A stretch of DNA of 50,074 nt from CAZGMC01 sp964526565 (GCA_964526565.1 CAZGMC010000020.1:1-50074); one strand, 5' to 3'; positions 1-9,137 are shown, counted from the first letter of the stretch. Notes: generated by a model from the sequence alone, not told the origin. Translations and numbers: made by a program.

Positions 1-34
1 CGCTGGGCCTGTCGGCGGATCCGGGCCGGCTCAC
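1..34 (-). CDS. Possible start of the gene after surA (pdxA by synteny), cut by window edge
   Basis: On the minus strand a GTG codon at position 34 opens a frame that stays open to the window edge, only 11 codons. It begins 18 bases after the surA stop. In many alphaproteobacteria surA is followed by pdxA (4-hydroxythreonine-4-phosphate dehydrogenase, vitamin B6 synthesis), so this would be its start. The visible residues do not reach any diagnostic motif and the ribosome binding site is weak. The call rests on gene order only. Confidence 0.25.
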   Translation of the reverse strand, partial: MSRPGSADRPS

Positions 35-52
35 CGCTGCAGTGCCGGCCGT

Positions 53-1327
53 TCAGATGCGGATGTCGATGAACGCCGCGTTGCGCAGGTCGCGCAGATA
101 GCGCCGCTGCAGCATGTCCGACCGCTCCTCGCCGAGACTGTCGGCGATCTGGTCGCGGCTGGCGCTGTCGGGCTGCTGGCGGTCGCAGACCATGAACACG
201 GCGGCGCCGTCGGTCAGCCGCAAGGGCTCGCTCGGCTCGCCGACGGGCAGGTCGGCCAGGATCGCGGCCAGCTCCGGCGGCAGCTCGCGCAACGGGCCGC
301 TGCCGGCATCGGTCGGCGGCGCACCCATCGCCTCGGCCCGCGCGGCGAGGTCCTCGCAACCGCGGACGGTGGCGCTGACCTCCTGCAGGGTCGCCATGAT
401 TTCGTTGATCTGGGCGCGGCCGGCATTGGGCGGGAAGGGCATGCCCAGCCGGTGCATGGCGATCACCGTGTCCAGGGGGTCGGGCACATTGGCTTGGCGC
501 TGCTCGCGCAGCAGCACGATGTGATAGCCGGAGGCGGTGCGGATCGGGTCGGACAGCTGGCCCGGCTGCATGTCGGCCAGCGCGTTGTCGATAGCCGGCT
601 CAAGCTGCCCGCTCATCACCCAGCCCATGTCGCCGCCCTGGGCGGCGCCGGCGCCCTGGCTGAACTGGCGGGCCACGGCGGAGAACGGTGCGCCGCGGCG
701 GATCTCCTGCACCAGTTCCTCGGCGAAGGCACGCACCTCGGCCTCCTGCGCCGGCTCGTCGACGGCGAGGAACACCTCGGCCAGCAGGTATTCCGGCCGG
801 CCGCGATTCGCCTCCATGCGCGAGAGGACCTGGTCGATCTCCTCCTCGCTGATGTTGATGGCCGGGTTGACGCGCTGGCGCACCAGCGCGCGCCACGCCA
901 GGGCGATGCGGACCTGGTCCCGCAGCGTCGACAGCGGCACGCCGTTGCGGGCCAGGACGGCGCCGAACTGGTCGATGCTCATGTTGTTCTGGCCGGCAAT
1001 GCCGGCGAGCGTGGCCTCGACTTCGTCGTCGGGAACGGAGATGTCGTACCGGTCGACCTCCTGGCGGCGCAGCTCCTCGTCGATCAGGCCGCGCAGCACC
1101 TGCGGCAGCAGCCGGCGCTGGTTCTCCTCGGTCGGCTCCAGGTTCGCAGCGAGCAGCGCGAGGCGCAGGCGTCCCTCGAGCTGGGAGGTGGTGATCACGT
1201 CGTCGTTGACGACCGCTGCGATGCGTTCGATGTAGGTGGCATCCTGGGCGGCAGGACGGTCCGCCGCGACGGTGGCGGCGAGCGCGACCGTCGCGACGAT
1301 GACGAGGCGGAAGATGTGACGGTGCAT
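53..1327 (-). CDS. surA: Periplasmic chaperone / peptidyl-prolyl isomerase SurA
   Basis: Product of 424 aa with an N-terminal hydrophobic signal peptide (residues 5-28, cleavage likely near AAQDA). A SurA-type N-terminal chaperone region (about 30-165) carries the typical AAVVNDDVIT segment. One PpiC/parvulin domain follows (about 178-277, with GGDMGW and SGYHIV), then a degenerate second parvulin-like part (to the C-terminus). SurA escorts unfolded outer-membrane proteins, including LptD and porins, across the periplasm to the BAM complex. I chose the ATG at 1327 because the signal peptide starts there; the frame extends 20 codons upstream without a signal-like sequence. It lies 125 bases downstream of lptG on the same strand. 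In relatives lptD usually sits between the two genes; here it does not. Confidence 0.93.
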   Translation of the reverse strand: MHRHIFRLVIVATVALAATVAADRPAAQDATYIERIAAVVNDDVITTSQLEGRLRLALLAANLEPTEENQRRLLPQVLRGLIDEELRRQEVDRYDISVPDDEVEATLAGIAGQNNMSIDQFGAVLARNGVPLSTLRDQVRIALAWRALVRQRVNPAINISEEEIDQVLSRMEANRGRPEYLLAEVFLAVDEPAQEAEVRAFAEELVQEIRRGAPFSAVARQFSQGAGAAQGGDMGWVMSGQLEPAIDNALADMQPGQLSDPIRTASGYHIVLLREQRQANVPDPLDTVIAMHRLGMPFPPNAGRAQINEIMATLQEVSATVRGCEDLAARAEAMGAPPTDAGSGPLRELPPELAAILADLPVGEPSEPLRLTDGAAVFMVCDRQQPDSASRDQIADSLGEERSDMLQRRYLRDLRNAAFIDIRI

Positions 1328-1452
1328 GAGGCGTGTCGGCTCCTGGCGCCGAGTTGGAAGCGGGTCCGGATGCGGTGAGGTTTCCAATAAAGATAGGGAC
1401 TGCGCCGCCGTCCGTGCAATCCCGTCGACGCCCGCTCAACCGTCTTCGCAGC

Positions 1453-2541
1453 TCACCCGTCTTCGAAATGGAGCAGCATGGCGCTGCCGATGAGGGTGCT
1501 GAGCAGCGCCGGCGTCCACGCCGCCATGATCACGGGGATCGTCTCGGCCAGCCCCAGTGCGTACATGACGTCCTGGCCAATGAACAGCATGAACCCGGTC
1601 GTCACACCGGCGATGAGCATTGGCAGCGTGCCACCGCGGCGGCTGTGGCGCAACGAAAAGGCGGCGCCGAACAGGACCATCGACGCCAGCAGCAGCGGCT
1701 GGGCCAACAGCGACTGATAGTGCAGGCGGTGGCGCAGCGACGAGAACCCGGTGTCGTCCAGTGCCTCGATGAACTCCGGCAACTGCCAGAACGACATGGT
1801 CTGCGGTGCGGCGAAGCTGTCGTCGATGGTCTGGGGTGTGAAGTCCGTGGGCAGGCGATAGACGGCGACGCTGCGCGCCGGCTGTCCGGCCAGGCTCACC
1901 TCGGCGTTGCGGATCTCCCAGTGGCCATCGCGCAGCACCGCGGTCGCGGCGTCGATCCGGCCACGGTAGTGCTCGGCGTGGTCGAACAGGAACACGGCCA
2001 CGCCGGTGAGGATGATCTCGTCCGGCGCCGTGCCTTCGGCGAACAGGACGGACAGGCCGTGCTCGTCGCGCTGGCGCAGCCACAGGCCGCCGCGCGAGAT
2101 CTCCAGCAGGTTCGTCTGGCCGCTGAAATGGCGGTCGACCAGGCTCTGGTAGCGGTCGTACATGGCGGCGCTGACGGGGTTGACGGCCATGATCTTCAGC
2201 ACACCGATCAGCGCCGCGATCAGCACCACCGGCGACAGGAACTGCCACGCCGAGACGCCCGACGCGCGGGCGACGACCAGCTCCTGGTTGCGCGTCAGCC
2301 GCCAGAACGCGAACATCGTGCTGAACAGCACGGTGAAGTGGAACACCAGCTCCACGGTCTGCGGCACCTTGAGCGCCGTCAGCAGCAGCGTGAGCCCCAT
2401 GGTGATCTCAGGCCGATCGCTGGCCCGCCGCGACATCTCGATGAACTCGAACAGCATGATGATGCCGACGAGGATCAGCAGCAGGATGATGAACCAGGCC
2501 AGGTACTGCCGGCCGATATAGCGGTAGATGGTCTTGATCAC
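1453..2541 (-). CDS. lptG: LPS export system permease LptG
   Basis: Product of 362 aa in the YjgP/YjgQ family. LptG with LptF forms the inner-membrane part of the LptB2FG ABC transporter, which extracts lipopolysaccharide and passes it to the LptC-LptA bridge. Visible features are an N-terminal helix starting IYRYIGRQYL, a second helix around residues 55-80, a third around 100-120, a periplasmic beta-jellyroll domain in the middle (about 130-265), and three C-terminal helices (about 275-355). The length matches the family. The start is GTG at 2541. LptG rather than LptF is called from its position next to surA and the N-terminus; LptF would normally precede it but is missing. A 205-bp divergent region separates it from the next gene. 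Confidence 0.88.
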   Translation of the reverse strand: MIKTIYRYIGRQYLAWFIILLLILVGIIMLFEFIEMSRRASDRPEITMGLTLLLTALKVPQTVELVFHFTVLFSTMFAFWRLTRNQELVVARASGVSAWQFLSPVVLIAALIGVLKIMAVNPVSAAMYDRYQSLVDRHFSGQTNLLEISRGGLWLRQRDEHGLSVLFAEGTAPDEIILTGVAVFLFDHAEHYRGRIDAATAVLRDGHWEIRNAEVSLAGQPARSVAVYRLPTDFTPQTIDDSFAAPQTMSFWQLPEFIEALDDTGFSSLRHRLHYQSLLAQPLLLASMVLFGAAFSLRHSRRGGTLPMLIAGVTTGFMLFIGQDVMYALGLAETIPVIMAAWTPALLSTLIGSAMLLHFEDG

Positions 2542-2746
2542 GGAGCCTCGGTGGACGCGGGCGGGAGGTGCCTTCGGCGCGCGGCCATTCGTATACCCCG
2601 AACGTCCCGCGCGAAACAGGCATGCAAGACCATCCCTCCGCGGCGCCGAGCCTTGACGCCGTGGATCGCGGCTCCAGGCGGCGCTGGCGTCCGGCCGGAC
2701 GCGTCGCTACGGTCTGCGCCGCCCGTCGCTTTCTCCGGTTGTCCGC

Positions 2747-4489
2747 ATGACCATTCCTGCTGCCAGCACGACCGCCGCCGCGCCCGCCAGGGCAGTGGCA
2801 GCCCCTGCAATGGCCGCGCTGTGGGCCGGCTATCGCTGGCGCATCGCCGCGGCGGTGGCACTTGCCGCCGCCATCGTGGTCGCCGTGTCGCCGGTGATCG
2901 TCGGCCTGGGTTGGCCGCGCGGTGGCGACGGCGTGTGGTTCACGGTCCGTACCGAGGTCATCGCCCAGCGCTTCCTGATCGGCGATATGCTGCCCGTGTG
3001 GTCGGCGCTCGACAATCACGCCTTCGGCTCGCCGATGCCGGCCAACTATCACAAGCTTTACAACCATGTCGCCGCGGTGCTCCATCTGGTGACGGACAGC
3101 CACAAGGCGGCGGCGGTGCTGGCGCTGATCCTGTTCCTGGCGGTCGGCGCCGCCGGAATGGTGTCGCTGACCCGCCGCCTGGGCACGCCGCTGCCGCTGG
3201 CGCTGGCCGCGGCGGCGACGTTCGTGTTCGCCAACTACACCACCGTCAACTGGCTGGTCCGCGCCGCCATGTCCGAGTTCGCGGCGGCCATGCTGGTGCC
3301 GTGGCTGCTGCGGGCGATCGTGATCCTGCACCGCGACGGGCGCTGGCCCGTCCATGCCGGGCCGCTGCTGTTCCTGATCTATGCCGCCCACACCGTGATC
3401 GGCTATTTCGCGGCGTTCGTGCTGGTGCTGGCCTGGCTGTGGCTGCTGGCCGGGCGCTGGCGGACCGCCCTGTCGCCGCGGCTGCTGTCGCGCATCGCCC
3501 TGTCGGCGGGACTGTTCGCCGTGCTGACGGCGCCGTTCCTCGCGGCACAACTGGCCTTTCTGGAGCAGGTGCGGACCGCGGCGTTCGTTGAGGCGTTCGA
3601 CATCGGCGACATGGTGCTGCCGTTCGCATCCTACGTCTACGACCCGGTGCTCTGGTTCCATGAGCCGGACCGCTACGGCAGCCCGCAGATCGGGTTCGTG
3701 CCCCTGGCCCTGACGGCCGGCCTGGCCATGGCCTGGGCGGTCCGGCCATTGGCGGGCGACCGCCTGCCGGCCGTGGCGGCGGTGCGTGCCGATGCGGCGG
3801 CGGCATTTCTGGCCGCGCTGGTGGTCCTGGTGCTGGTCATGCAGACGGCGTGGGCCATCCCGGTGTACCGGGCGGTGCCCGGCTTCGCCTATGTCCAGTT
3901 CCCGACGCGGCTGCTGACCTTCCTGACGCCGGCGGTGATCGCCCTGGCGGCGATGGCCCTGACGGCGATCTGGCGCAACGGCTGGCCGCGGGCGGCCATC
4001 GCGGTGGCGGCCGTGATGGTGGTCGCCGCAATGATCCAGTATGCCCGCTATGCCGGCCGCGACTTCGACTGGGTGCCGCCGCAACAGGTCGAGGCGCCGC
4101 AGCTGACCCATCTCGAGTTCTCGCAGAAGGGGGAGTACTACCCGCACACCCCTGAGAATTTCGAAGCGTTCCGCCGCCACCTGCCGGCCTGGCGCAACCA
4201 GGTGCAGGCCGGGCCCTGCCGGATCACGGCACCGCACCCCGAGCACGAGGTGTGGTCACGGACGGTCCGGGTCGACTGCAGCGAACCGGCCGAGGTGCCC
4301 CTGCCGGCGTTCCACACACCTTACACACGCGTCCATCCCGCCGGCCGGGCGGACGAGACGCTGCCGGCACGACGCACCGCCGAGGATCCGCGGCTGCGGG
4401 TGGCGCTGCCGGCCGGCGTCCATGACGTCGTCATCGTCCTGCCGACGTTCGGCGCCGTGCTGCGGCACTATTGGCGGGGCGGCGACTGA
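2747..4489 (+). CDS. Polytopic membrane protein, GT-C-like
   Basis: Product of 580 aa with roughly ten to twelve predicted membrane segments (first at about residues 28-52) and a soluble C-terminal region of about 150 residues (from about 430). The first loop after helix 1 is acidic and aromatic (GGDGVWFTVRTEVIAQRF), and a later segment reads NWLVRAAMSEFAAAMLVPW. This resembles large membrane proteins of the GT-C glycosyltransferase fold annotated as YfhO-like or '6-pyruvoyl-tetrahydropterin synthase-related'. Such proteins are thought to move sugars from polyprenyl-phosphate donors, but no acceptor can be inferred here. It is transcribed divergently from lptG and overlaps the 3' end of the next gene by 22 bases tail to tail. 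It occupies the interval where lptF is expected. Confidence 0.6.
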   Translation: MTIPAASTTAAAPARAVAAPAMAALWAGYRWRIAAAVALAAAIVVAVSPVIVGLGWPRGGDGVWFTVRTEVIAQRFLIGDMLPVWSALDNHAFGSPMPANYHKLYNHVAAVLHLVTDSHKAAAVLALILFLAVGAAGMVSLTRRLGTPLPLALAAAATFVFANYTTVNWLVRAAMSEFAAAMLVPWLLRAIVILHRDGRWPVHAGPLLFLIYAAHTVIGYFAAFVLVLAWLWLLAGRWRTALSPRLLSRIALSAGLFAVLTAPFLAAQLAFLEQVRTAAFVEAFDIGDMVLPFASYVYDPVLWFHEPDRYGSPQIGFVPLALTAGLAMAWAVRPLAGDRLPAVAAVRADAAAAFLAALVVLVLVMQTAWAIPVYRAVPGFAYVQFPTRLLTFLTPAVIALAAMALTAIWRNGWPRAAIAVAAVMVVAAMIQYARYAGRDFDWVPPQQVEAPQLTHLEFSQKGEYYPHTPENFEAFRRHLPAWRNQVQAGPCRITAPHPEHEVWSRTVRVDCSEPAEVPLPAFHTPYTRVHPAGRADETLPARRTAEDPRLRVALPAGVHDVVIVLPTFGAVLRHYWRGGD

Positions 4490-5061
4490 ACCGGCCGCGC
4501 GTCCTCGATCCTGATGACGCACTCGCTCGGCGGGAACAGCGGCTGCAGCGTGTCCGTGAAGGGGCGCACCCGCTCGACGATGGCGGCCATGCTGTGCAGC
4601 AGGCGCTGGCGCTGCTCCGGCGGCATCTCCTGGTCGGGAGCGCCGGCCTCGTGGATTGCCGCCTCCAGGCCGGTCCAGAACTCGCGGCCGCCGACCTGGT
4701 TCATGCCAAGCCGCGCGACGGCCGAGTCGACGACGGCGTTGACGGTCCACCCGGCGAACAGCATGACAACGATGAACGTACCGGCGACGATGACCGTCTT
4801 GCCCGCAAACCTGCCGAGGCCGGTCCGGCGATCCGACATCCCGTGGGGGTCAAGACACGGCGCCGCCGGCGGCAGCAGGTCTTCCATCCCGGTTTCCTCG
4901 AGTTCGGCCAGACAGCGCCGCCTTTCCTCCGCCAGCCGCGCATAGGCGGCCTCCAGGGAGGGATCGGCTACCCTCAGCCCGAGTTCGCGCACGAACAGGT
5001 GGAACCGGCCGTCGCGTTCGGTCAACACGACGGGGTAGTCACGGCCGCGGACGGACGACAT
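4468..5061 (-). CDS. Hypothetical single-pass membrane protein
   Basis: Product of 197 aa that I do not recognise. The first 75 residues are soluble and charged, beginning MSSVRGRDYPVVLTERDGRF, with a beta-rich start that resembles small HicB-like or DUF1902-like folds. One membrane segment follows (about residues 89-112, TVIVAGTFIVVMLFAGWTV). The rest (about 113-197) is probably periplasmic and mostly helical. It lies 68 bases downstream of the GT-C-like gene on the same strand and may be co-transcribed with it. Its end overlaps the convergent membrane-protein gene. The ATG at 5061 is preceded by a purine-rich stretch. The function is unknown. Confidence 0.55.
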   Translation of the reverse strand: MSSVRGRDYPVVLTERDGRFHLFVRELGLRVADPSLEAAYARLAEERRRCLAELEETGMEDLLPPAAPCLDPHGMSDRRTGLGRFAGKTVIVAGTFIVVMLFAGWTVNAVVDSAVARLGMNQVGGREFWTGLEAAIHEAGAPDQEMPPEQRQRLLHSMAAIVERVRPFTDTLQPLFPPSECVIRIEDARPVQSPPRQ

Positions 5062-5092
5062 GGCAAGGGCTCCTGGCTGCGGGTCGGCTGCC

Positions 5093-5133
5093 GGTCCCGA
5101 TCACCCGGTCCCGATCACCCGGTCCCGATTCAC
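5093..5133. repeat. Short tandem repeat, 14-bp unit
   Basis: The unit GGTCCCGATCACCC occurs twice in full (5093-5106, 5107-5120), followed by a diverged partial third copy. It sits in the short spacer between the 557-aa membrane protein gene (ending at 5130) and the next gene (starting at 5061 on the minus strand), so it may alter spacing or translation in that operon. Confidence 0.8.
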
Positions 5134-6803
5134 GGGGCCCCGGTGTGACCGGGCAGGCGCGTCAGGGTGCCGCGGACGGCCCCGTCGGGCCGTTGGTATA
5201 CCCAGAAGCTGCGATCGGGAAAATACGTCCGCAGCGCGTCCATCTGCTGCGGACGGTCATGGGCGTACAGGACCGCACCGTCCAGCGCGATGCCGTTGTA
5301 CAGCAGGTCGATCGGCCGCAGCGGGTTGATGATTCCCGTGCCGGACCGCACGACGACCAGGGCGTCGTGCAGGCCGGCCGCCTCGACGGCGCGGAACAGG
5401 TCGCGGCGCTCGTGAATGATCTGGTGGTTGCGGACCGCGTTGACGGGCAGGTTGACGGCGCTCATCCACAGGTGAAGCAGGAACAGGAACGGCAGCAGGC
5501 CGGCCATGCCGGCGGCAGGCTGCCGGCGCAGCGCCGCCTCGACGGCGATGGCGATGCGCAGCGCCATGAACGGCCAGGCGGCATACAGGTAGCGCGGGCC
5601 GTAGCGGTTGGCGCCGTCCGAATAGAACAGCACATAGCCGGCCAGCAGCATTGGCAGGTAGCAGTCGAAGAAGCGCAGCTCGCCGCGGCGTGCGCGCAGC
5701 ACCGCCCACAGCCACAGCACCAGCATCAGCGGCGACGTGTAGGAGCCGAAATCCGTCGCCCAGCGGGCGATCCGCTGCGGCACGTCCCAGACCGTGTAGC
5801 CGCCGATAAAGCCGAGCGTCTCATCGGGGTCGTGCCAGCGGGTCACGAACAGCAGCGGGTCGCCGGTGATCTGGCCGTTGTAGTACAGCAGGACGGCGAT
5901 CAGCGGCGCCCCCGCGGCGATCATGACGAAACCGCCGAGCCAGTGCCGGACCCACCCTGTGCGCAGCAGCGCCACGGCGAACGGCACGACGCACAGAACC
6001 GCGGTATAGTATCTGGTGACGGCCAGCCCGGCGGCTGCCGCGCCGATGGCCGCTGCATGGGTCCAGCGGGGCGCACGCAGGTACCGGCAGCCGAAACATG
6101 TCAGGACGACGAGCAGCAGGCCGGACAGCGTATGACTGAAATACGAGGCGGCATTGAAGACGAACAACCCGGACAGCGCGAAGCCCGCCGCGGCGAGCAC
6201 GGCGACGCGCCGCCCGTACTCCACCGCCGCCAGTCGCCACAGCAGGACCACGGTCAGGCTCCCCAGGATCGGATTGACCGCCCAGTAGGGGATGGCAAGG
6301 GCGTTGAAGACGGCCAGCACCAGCGGCCAACCCGGCGGGAACCGTCCGACCCATTTGCCGTCCCGTTCGGCGATGTGCGAGACGGTGAAGACCTCCTGCA
6401 GCGGATGGACCTCGTTCCAAAGGCGTAATTCCTGCAGCGTGGCCGCCTGGAACAGGTAGGCGTACTCGTCCGCCGAGTTGGGGAAGCGCTGCAGGACAAA
6501 GACGGCCACCAGCAGCAGCGCCACCAGGACAGCGGCCAGCAACAGGCGCCGTACCGTTGGCCGGGTCGCCGGCCCCTGAAAGACCATCACCCGGCCGGCG
6601 CGGCGCGAGGCATCGGCGAAGTGGGCCCGCGACAGGGCGGCCGCCGCCGCGACGAACGCCAGCAGGCAGCACAACACCAGGATCCCGAGGATGCGCTCCG
6701 GGTTCGTCCAGCGATAGACGATCAGGATGAACGCGGACCCGATCAGACACTGGGCCATGAACAGCGAAAACAGGCGCCATCGGGCCTTCTCGTCCACGGT
6801 CAT
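5130..6803 (-). CDS. GT-C family glycosyltransferase (ArnT/PMT-like) membrane protein
   Basis: Product of 557 aa with about eleven predicted membrane segments. The first large periplasmic loop has an acidic-aromatic motif FPNSADEYAYLFQAATL at about residue 105, followed by RFPPGWPLVLA. This is the pattern of GT39/GT83-like enzymes (ArnT, dolichyl-phosphate-mannose mannosyltransferases), in which the loop-1 acidic residue is catalytic. The family transfers sugars from polyprenyl-phosphate donors to lipid A, proteins or glycans on the periplasmic side. Substrate cannot be told from the sequence. Together with the 580-aa protein it fills the space between lptG and pepA, so a role in modifying the envelope is plausible but unproven. 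Confidence 0.68.
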   Translation of the reverse strand: MTVDEKARWRLFSLFMAQCLIGSAFILIVYRWTNPERILGILVLCCLLAFVAAAAALSRAHFADASRRAGRVMVFQGPATRPTVRRLLLAAVLVALLLVAVFVLQRFPNSADEYAYLFQAATLQELRLWNEVHPLQEVFTVSHIAERDGKWVGRFPPGWPLVLAVFNALAIPYWAVNPILGSLTVVLLWRLAAVEYGRRVAVLAAAGFALSGLFVFNAASYFSHTLSGLLLVVLTCFGCRYLRAPRWTHAAAIGAAAAGLAVTRYYTAVLCVVPFAVALLRTGWVRHWLGGFVMIAAGAPLIAVLLYYNGQITGDPLLFVTRWHDPDETLGFIGGYTVWDVPQRIARWATDFGSYTSPLMLVLWLWAVLRARRGELRFFDCYLPMLLAGYVLFYSDGANRYGPRYLYAAWPFMALRIAIAVEAALRRQPAAGMAGLLPFLFLLHLWMSAVNLPVNAVRNHQIIHERRDLFRAVEAAGLHDALVVVRSGTGIINPLRPIDLLYNGIALDGAVLYAHDRPQQMDALRTYFPDRSFWVYQRPDGAVRGTLTRLPGHTGAP

Positions 6804-6894
6804 GCTCGCCTCGTTGCCGCCGTCTCCACGGATCTCGGCAGCTGCATAGCGCAGATATCCCTGAATATCAATCTGAAGTGGTACCGTTTCAGGA

Positions 6895-6923
6895 TTGATT
6901 CGCCGGCGCGCGCTGCTCTATAG
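6895..6923 (+). promoter_or_regulatory. Candidate sigma-70 promoter for pepA
   Basis: TTGATT (6895-6900), a 17-base spacer and CTATAG (6918-6923) lie about 110 bases before the pepA start, in the AT-richest part of the divergent region 6804-7034. An imperfect inverted repeat around GTGGTACCG (about 6867-6900) overlaps it and might be an operator. This is pattern matching only. Confidence 0.35.
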
Positions 6924-7034
6924 CAACCGCATGATCGTCGCGTTCCGTGTTCGTGCGCAGCGCCCGCGACACGGCGCGCATTTCGCGGGGTGTCAGAGGC
7001 ACCTTCAGAATTGCCCGTTTGTGCAGGGAAGCTC

Positions 7035-8534
7035 ATGAAGATCGGTTTTTCCGAGCCGTTGCCGGCCGCCGGCGGGACCGTCGCGGTCGGTGTCCTGGCC
7101 GAGGGGCGGCTGACGCCGTCGGCCGAGGAGATCGACACCGCAGCCGGCGGCGCCGTCAAGCGCGCGCTGGCCGCCAATCCCCGGTTCAAGGGCGACTGCG
7201 AGCAGGTGCTGTCGATCCTGGCCCCGTCCGGCATCGAGGCGGACGCGATTGTGCTGATCGGTCTCGGCAAGCCCGACGCCCTCGATGTCGTCGCCGCGGA
7301 ACGGATCGGTGGCACGCTGCTGGCCGGCCTCAACCAGATCGGCGCCCGCTCGGCGACGATGCGCCTGGATGCGGTGGAGGGAGCGCCGATATCGGCGGCG
7401 GAGGCGGCCGTGGCGGTGGCGGAAGGTGCGCTGCTGCGATCCTACCGGTTCGACAAGTACCGTACCAAGGAGAAGCCGGAGGCCAGGCCGACCCTTGAGA
7501 CCTTGACGGTGATGACGACGGCCGCCACGGACGCCGAAGCGGCCTTTGCGGATCGCGCCAGGGTCGTCGACGGTGTGTTCTTCACCCGCGACCTGGCGTC
7601 GGAGCCGCCCAACGTGCTCTATCCGGACAGCTTCGCCGAACGCTGCCGCGCGCTGGCCGACCTGGGCATCGAGGTCGAGGTGCTCGACGAGGCGCGCCTG
7701 CGCGAACTGGGCATGAACGCGCTGCTCGGCGTCGGCCAGGGCTCGGTGCGCGACAGCCGGCTGGTCGTGCTGCAGTGGAAGGGCGCGCCGGACCCGGACG
7801 CCGCACCGCTCGCCTTCGTCGGCAAGGGCGTGACCTTCGACACCGGCGGCATCTCCATCAAGCCGTCTGCCGGCATGGAGGACATGAAATGGGACATGGG
7901 CGGTGCCGGTGTTGTCGCCGGGCTGCTCAAGGCGCTGGCCGGGCGCAAGGCCAAGGTCAACGTGGTCGGCATCCTGGGGCTGGTCGAGAACATGCCGTCC
8001 GGATCGGCGCAGCGGCCCAGCGACATCGTCAAATCCATGTCCGGCCAGACCATCGAGGTGCTGAACACCGACGCCGAGGGCCGGCTGGTCCTGGCCGACG
8101 CGCTGTGGTACGCCCAGGACCGGTTCAAGCCGAAGCTGCTGGTCGACCTCGCCACCCTGACCGGGGCGATCATCGTGGCGCTGGGGCAGGAAATCGGCGG
8201 CGTGTTCTCCACCGATGAGGCGATGTCGCAGCGGATCGTCGCCGCCGGCAAGGCGGTCGGCGAGCGGGTCTGGCCGATGCCGCTGGACGACGCCTACGAC
8301 AAGCAGATCGACAGCGACGCCGCCGACGTGAAGAACATCGCCGGCAACCGCTGGGCGGGTGCGATCATCGCCGCGCAGTTCCTCAAGCGGTTCGTCAAGG
8401 ACGTGCCGTGGGCGCACCTGGACATTGCCGGCGTGACCTGGGCGGAGAAAGACAAGCCGGTGGTGCCGAAGGGCGCCACGGGCTACGGCGTGCGCACCCT
8501 GGACCGCTTCGTCAAGGCGCACCACGAGCCCTGA
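7035..8534 (+). CDS. pepA: Leucyl aminopeptidase (M17 family) PepA
   Basis: Product of 499 aa, the normal length for this cytosolic dizinc aminopeptidase that removes N-terminal residues from peptides. The catalytic C-terminal domain carries the family signature NTDAEGRL (344-351) and the lysine-containing metal-site segment VGKGVTFDTGG (262-272), with the DMKWDMGG segment shortly after. The N-terminal macro-like domain is present. I chose ATG 7035 because family members start MKI; the frame is open 15 codons upstream. Some PepA proteins also bind DNA at recombination sites and carAB promoters; nothing here speaks to that. holC follows after 25 bases, a standard alphaproteobacterial pairing. 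Confidence 0.95.
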   Translation: MKIGFSEPLPAAGGTVAVGVLAEGRLTPSAEEIDTAAGGAVKRALAANPRFKGDCEQVLSILAPSGIEADAIVLIGLGKPDALDVVAAERIGGTLLAGLNQIGARSATMRLDAVEGAPISAAEAAVAVAEGALLRSYRFDKYRTKEKPEARPTLETLTVMTTAATDAEAAFADRARVVDGVFFTRDLASEPPNVLYPDSFAERCRALADLGIEVEVLDEARLRELGMNALLGVGQGSVRDSRLVVLQWKGAPDPDAAPLAFVGKGVTFDTGGISIKPSAGMEDMKWDMGGAGVVAGLLKALAGRKAKVNVVGILGLVENMPSGSAQRPSDIVKSMSGQTIEVLNTDAEGRLVLADALWYAQDRFKPKLLVDLATLTGAIIVALGQEIGGVFSTDEAMSQRIVAAGKAVGERVWPMPLDDAYDKQIDSDAADVKNIAGNRWAGAIIAAQFLKRFVKDVPWAHLDIAGVTWAEKDKPVVPKGATGYGVRTLDRFVKAHHEP

Positions 8535-8559
8535 GGACCAGCCTGAGGGGCCGGCCGGA

Positions 8560-9009
8560 GTGACCGAGGTCCGCTTCTACCACCTGCTCCGCAAGAGCCT
8601 GGAACAGGCGCTGCCCGAGCTGCTCGAGAAATGCCTGGAGCGGCAGTGGCGGGCAGTCGTCATGGCCGGCTCGGAGGAGCGGGTGGAGGCGCTCACCCGG
8701 CACCTGTGGACGTACCAGGAGCGCTCGTTCCTGCCGCACGGCAATGCCCGCGACGGCCACGCCGCCGACCAGCCGGTCTGGCTGACGACGGCCGACGACA
8801 ACCCGAACTCCGCAAGCGTCCTGTTCCTGACCGACGGCGCCGTGTCGGATCGTGCCGGCGACTACGACCGGGTCTGCGAACTGTTCGACGGCAACGACGC
8901 GCAGGCGGTCGAGGCGGCACGCGGCCGCTGGCGGGCCTACCGGGCCGCCGGCCACACCCTGACCTACTGGCGGCAGACCGACCGCGGCGGATGGCGGCAG
9001 GAGACGTGA
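8560..9009 (+). CDS. holC: DNA polymerase III chi subunit HolC
   Basis: Product of 149 aa starting at GTG 8560. It matches the HolC family: an N-terminal FYHLLRKSLEQALPELLEKC segment, then RQWRAVVMAGSEERVEAL, LWTYQERSFLPHG, QPVWLTT and VLFLTDG. Chi links the clamp-loader complex to single-stranded DNA-binding protein during lagging-strand synthesis. It sits 25 bases after pepA, as in many alphaproteobacteria, and is probably co-transcribed with it. The gene ends 128 bases before the convergent methyltransferase operon; ndk, a common neighbour, is not there. Confidence 0.92.
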   Translation: MTEVRFYHLLRKSLEQALPELLEKCLERQWRAVVMAGSEERVEALTRHLWTYQERSFLPHGNARDGHAADQPVWLTTADDNPNSASVLFLTDGAVSDRAGDYDRVCELFDGNDAQAVEAARGRWRAYRAAGHTLTYWRQTDRGGWRQET

Positions 9010-9137
9010 CCGCCGCATGCGGTAGAATGGCCTTTGCACCGAAGCCGGCCAGGTCGCGCCGCGCCTGCCACATGTGCTCTCTGGTCTCCGGACTCTCTTG
9101 CGGGTGGGCGTTCAGGCGCAAGCCTGTTCTGCCCTCG

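Noticed and set aside
1333..3591. Very long open frame of 752 codons on the plus strand across surA/lptG
   Set aside because: It is antisense to two well-supported genes, rich in Arg, Gln and His, and without any domain; it arises from high GC content.
2408..4246. 612-codon open frame on the minus strand across the GT-C-like gene
   Set aside because: Low-complexity Arg/Gly/His translation, opposite to a gene with clear membrane helices.
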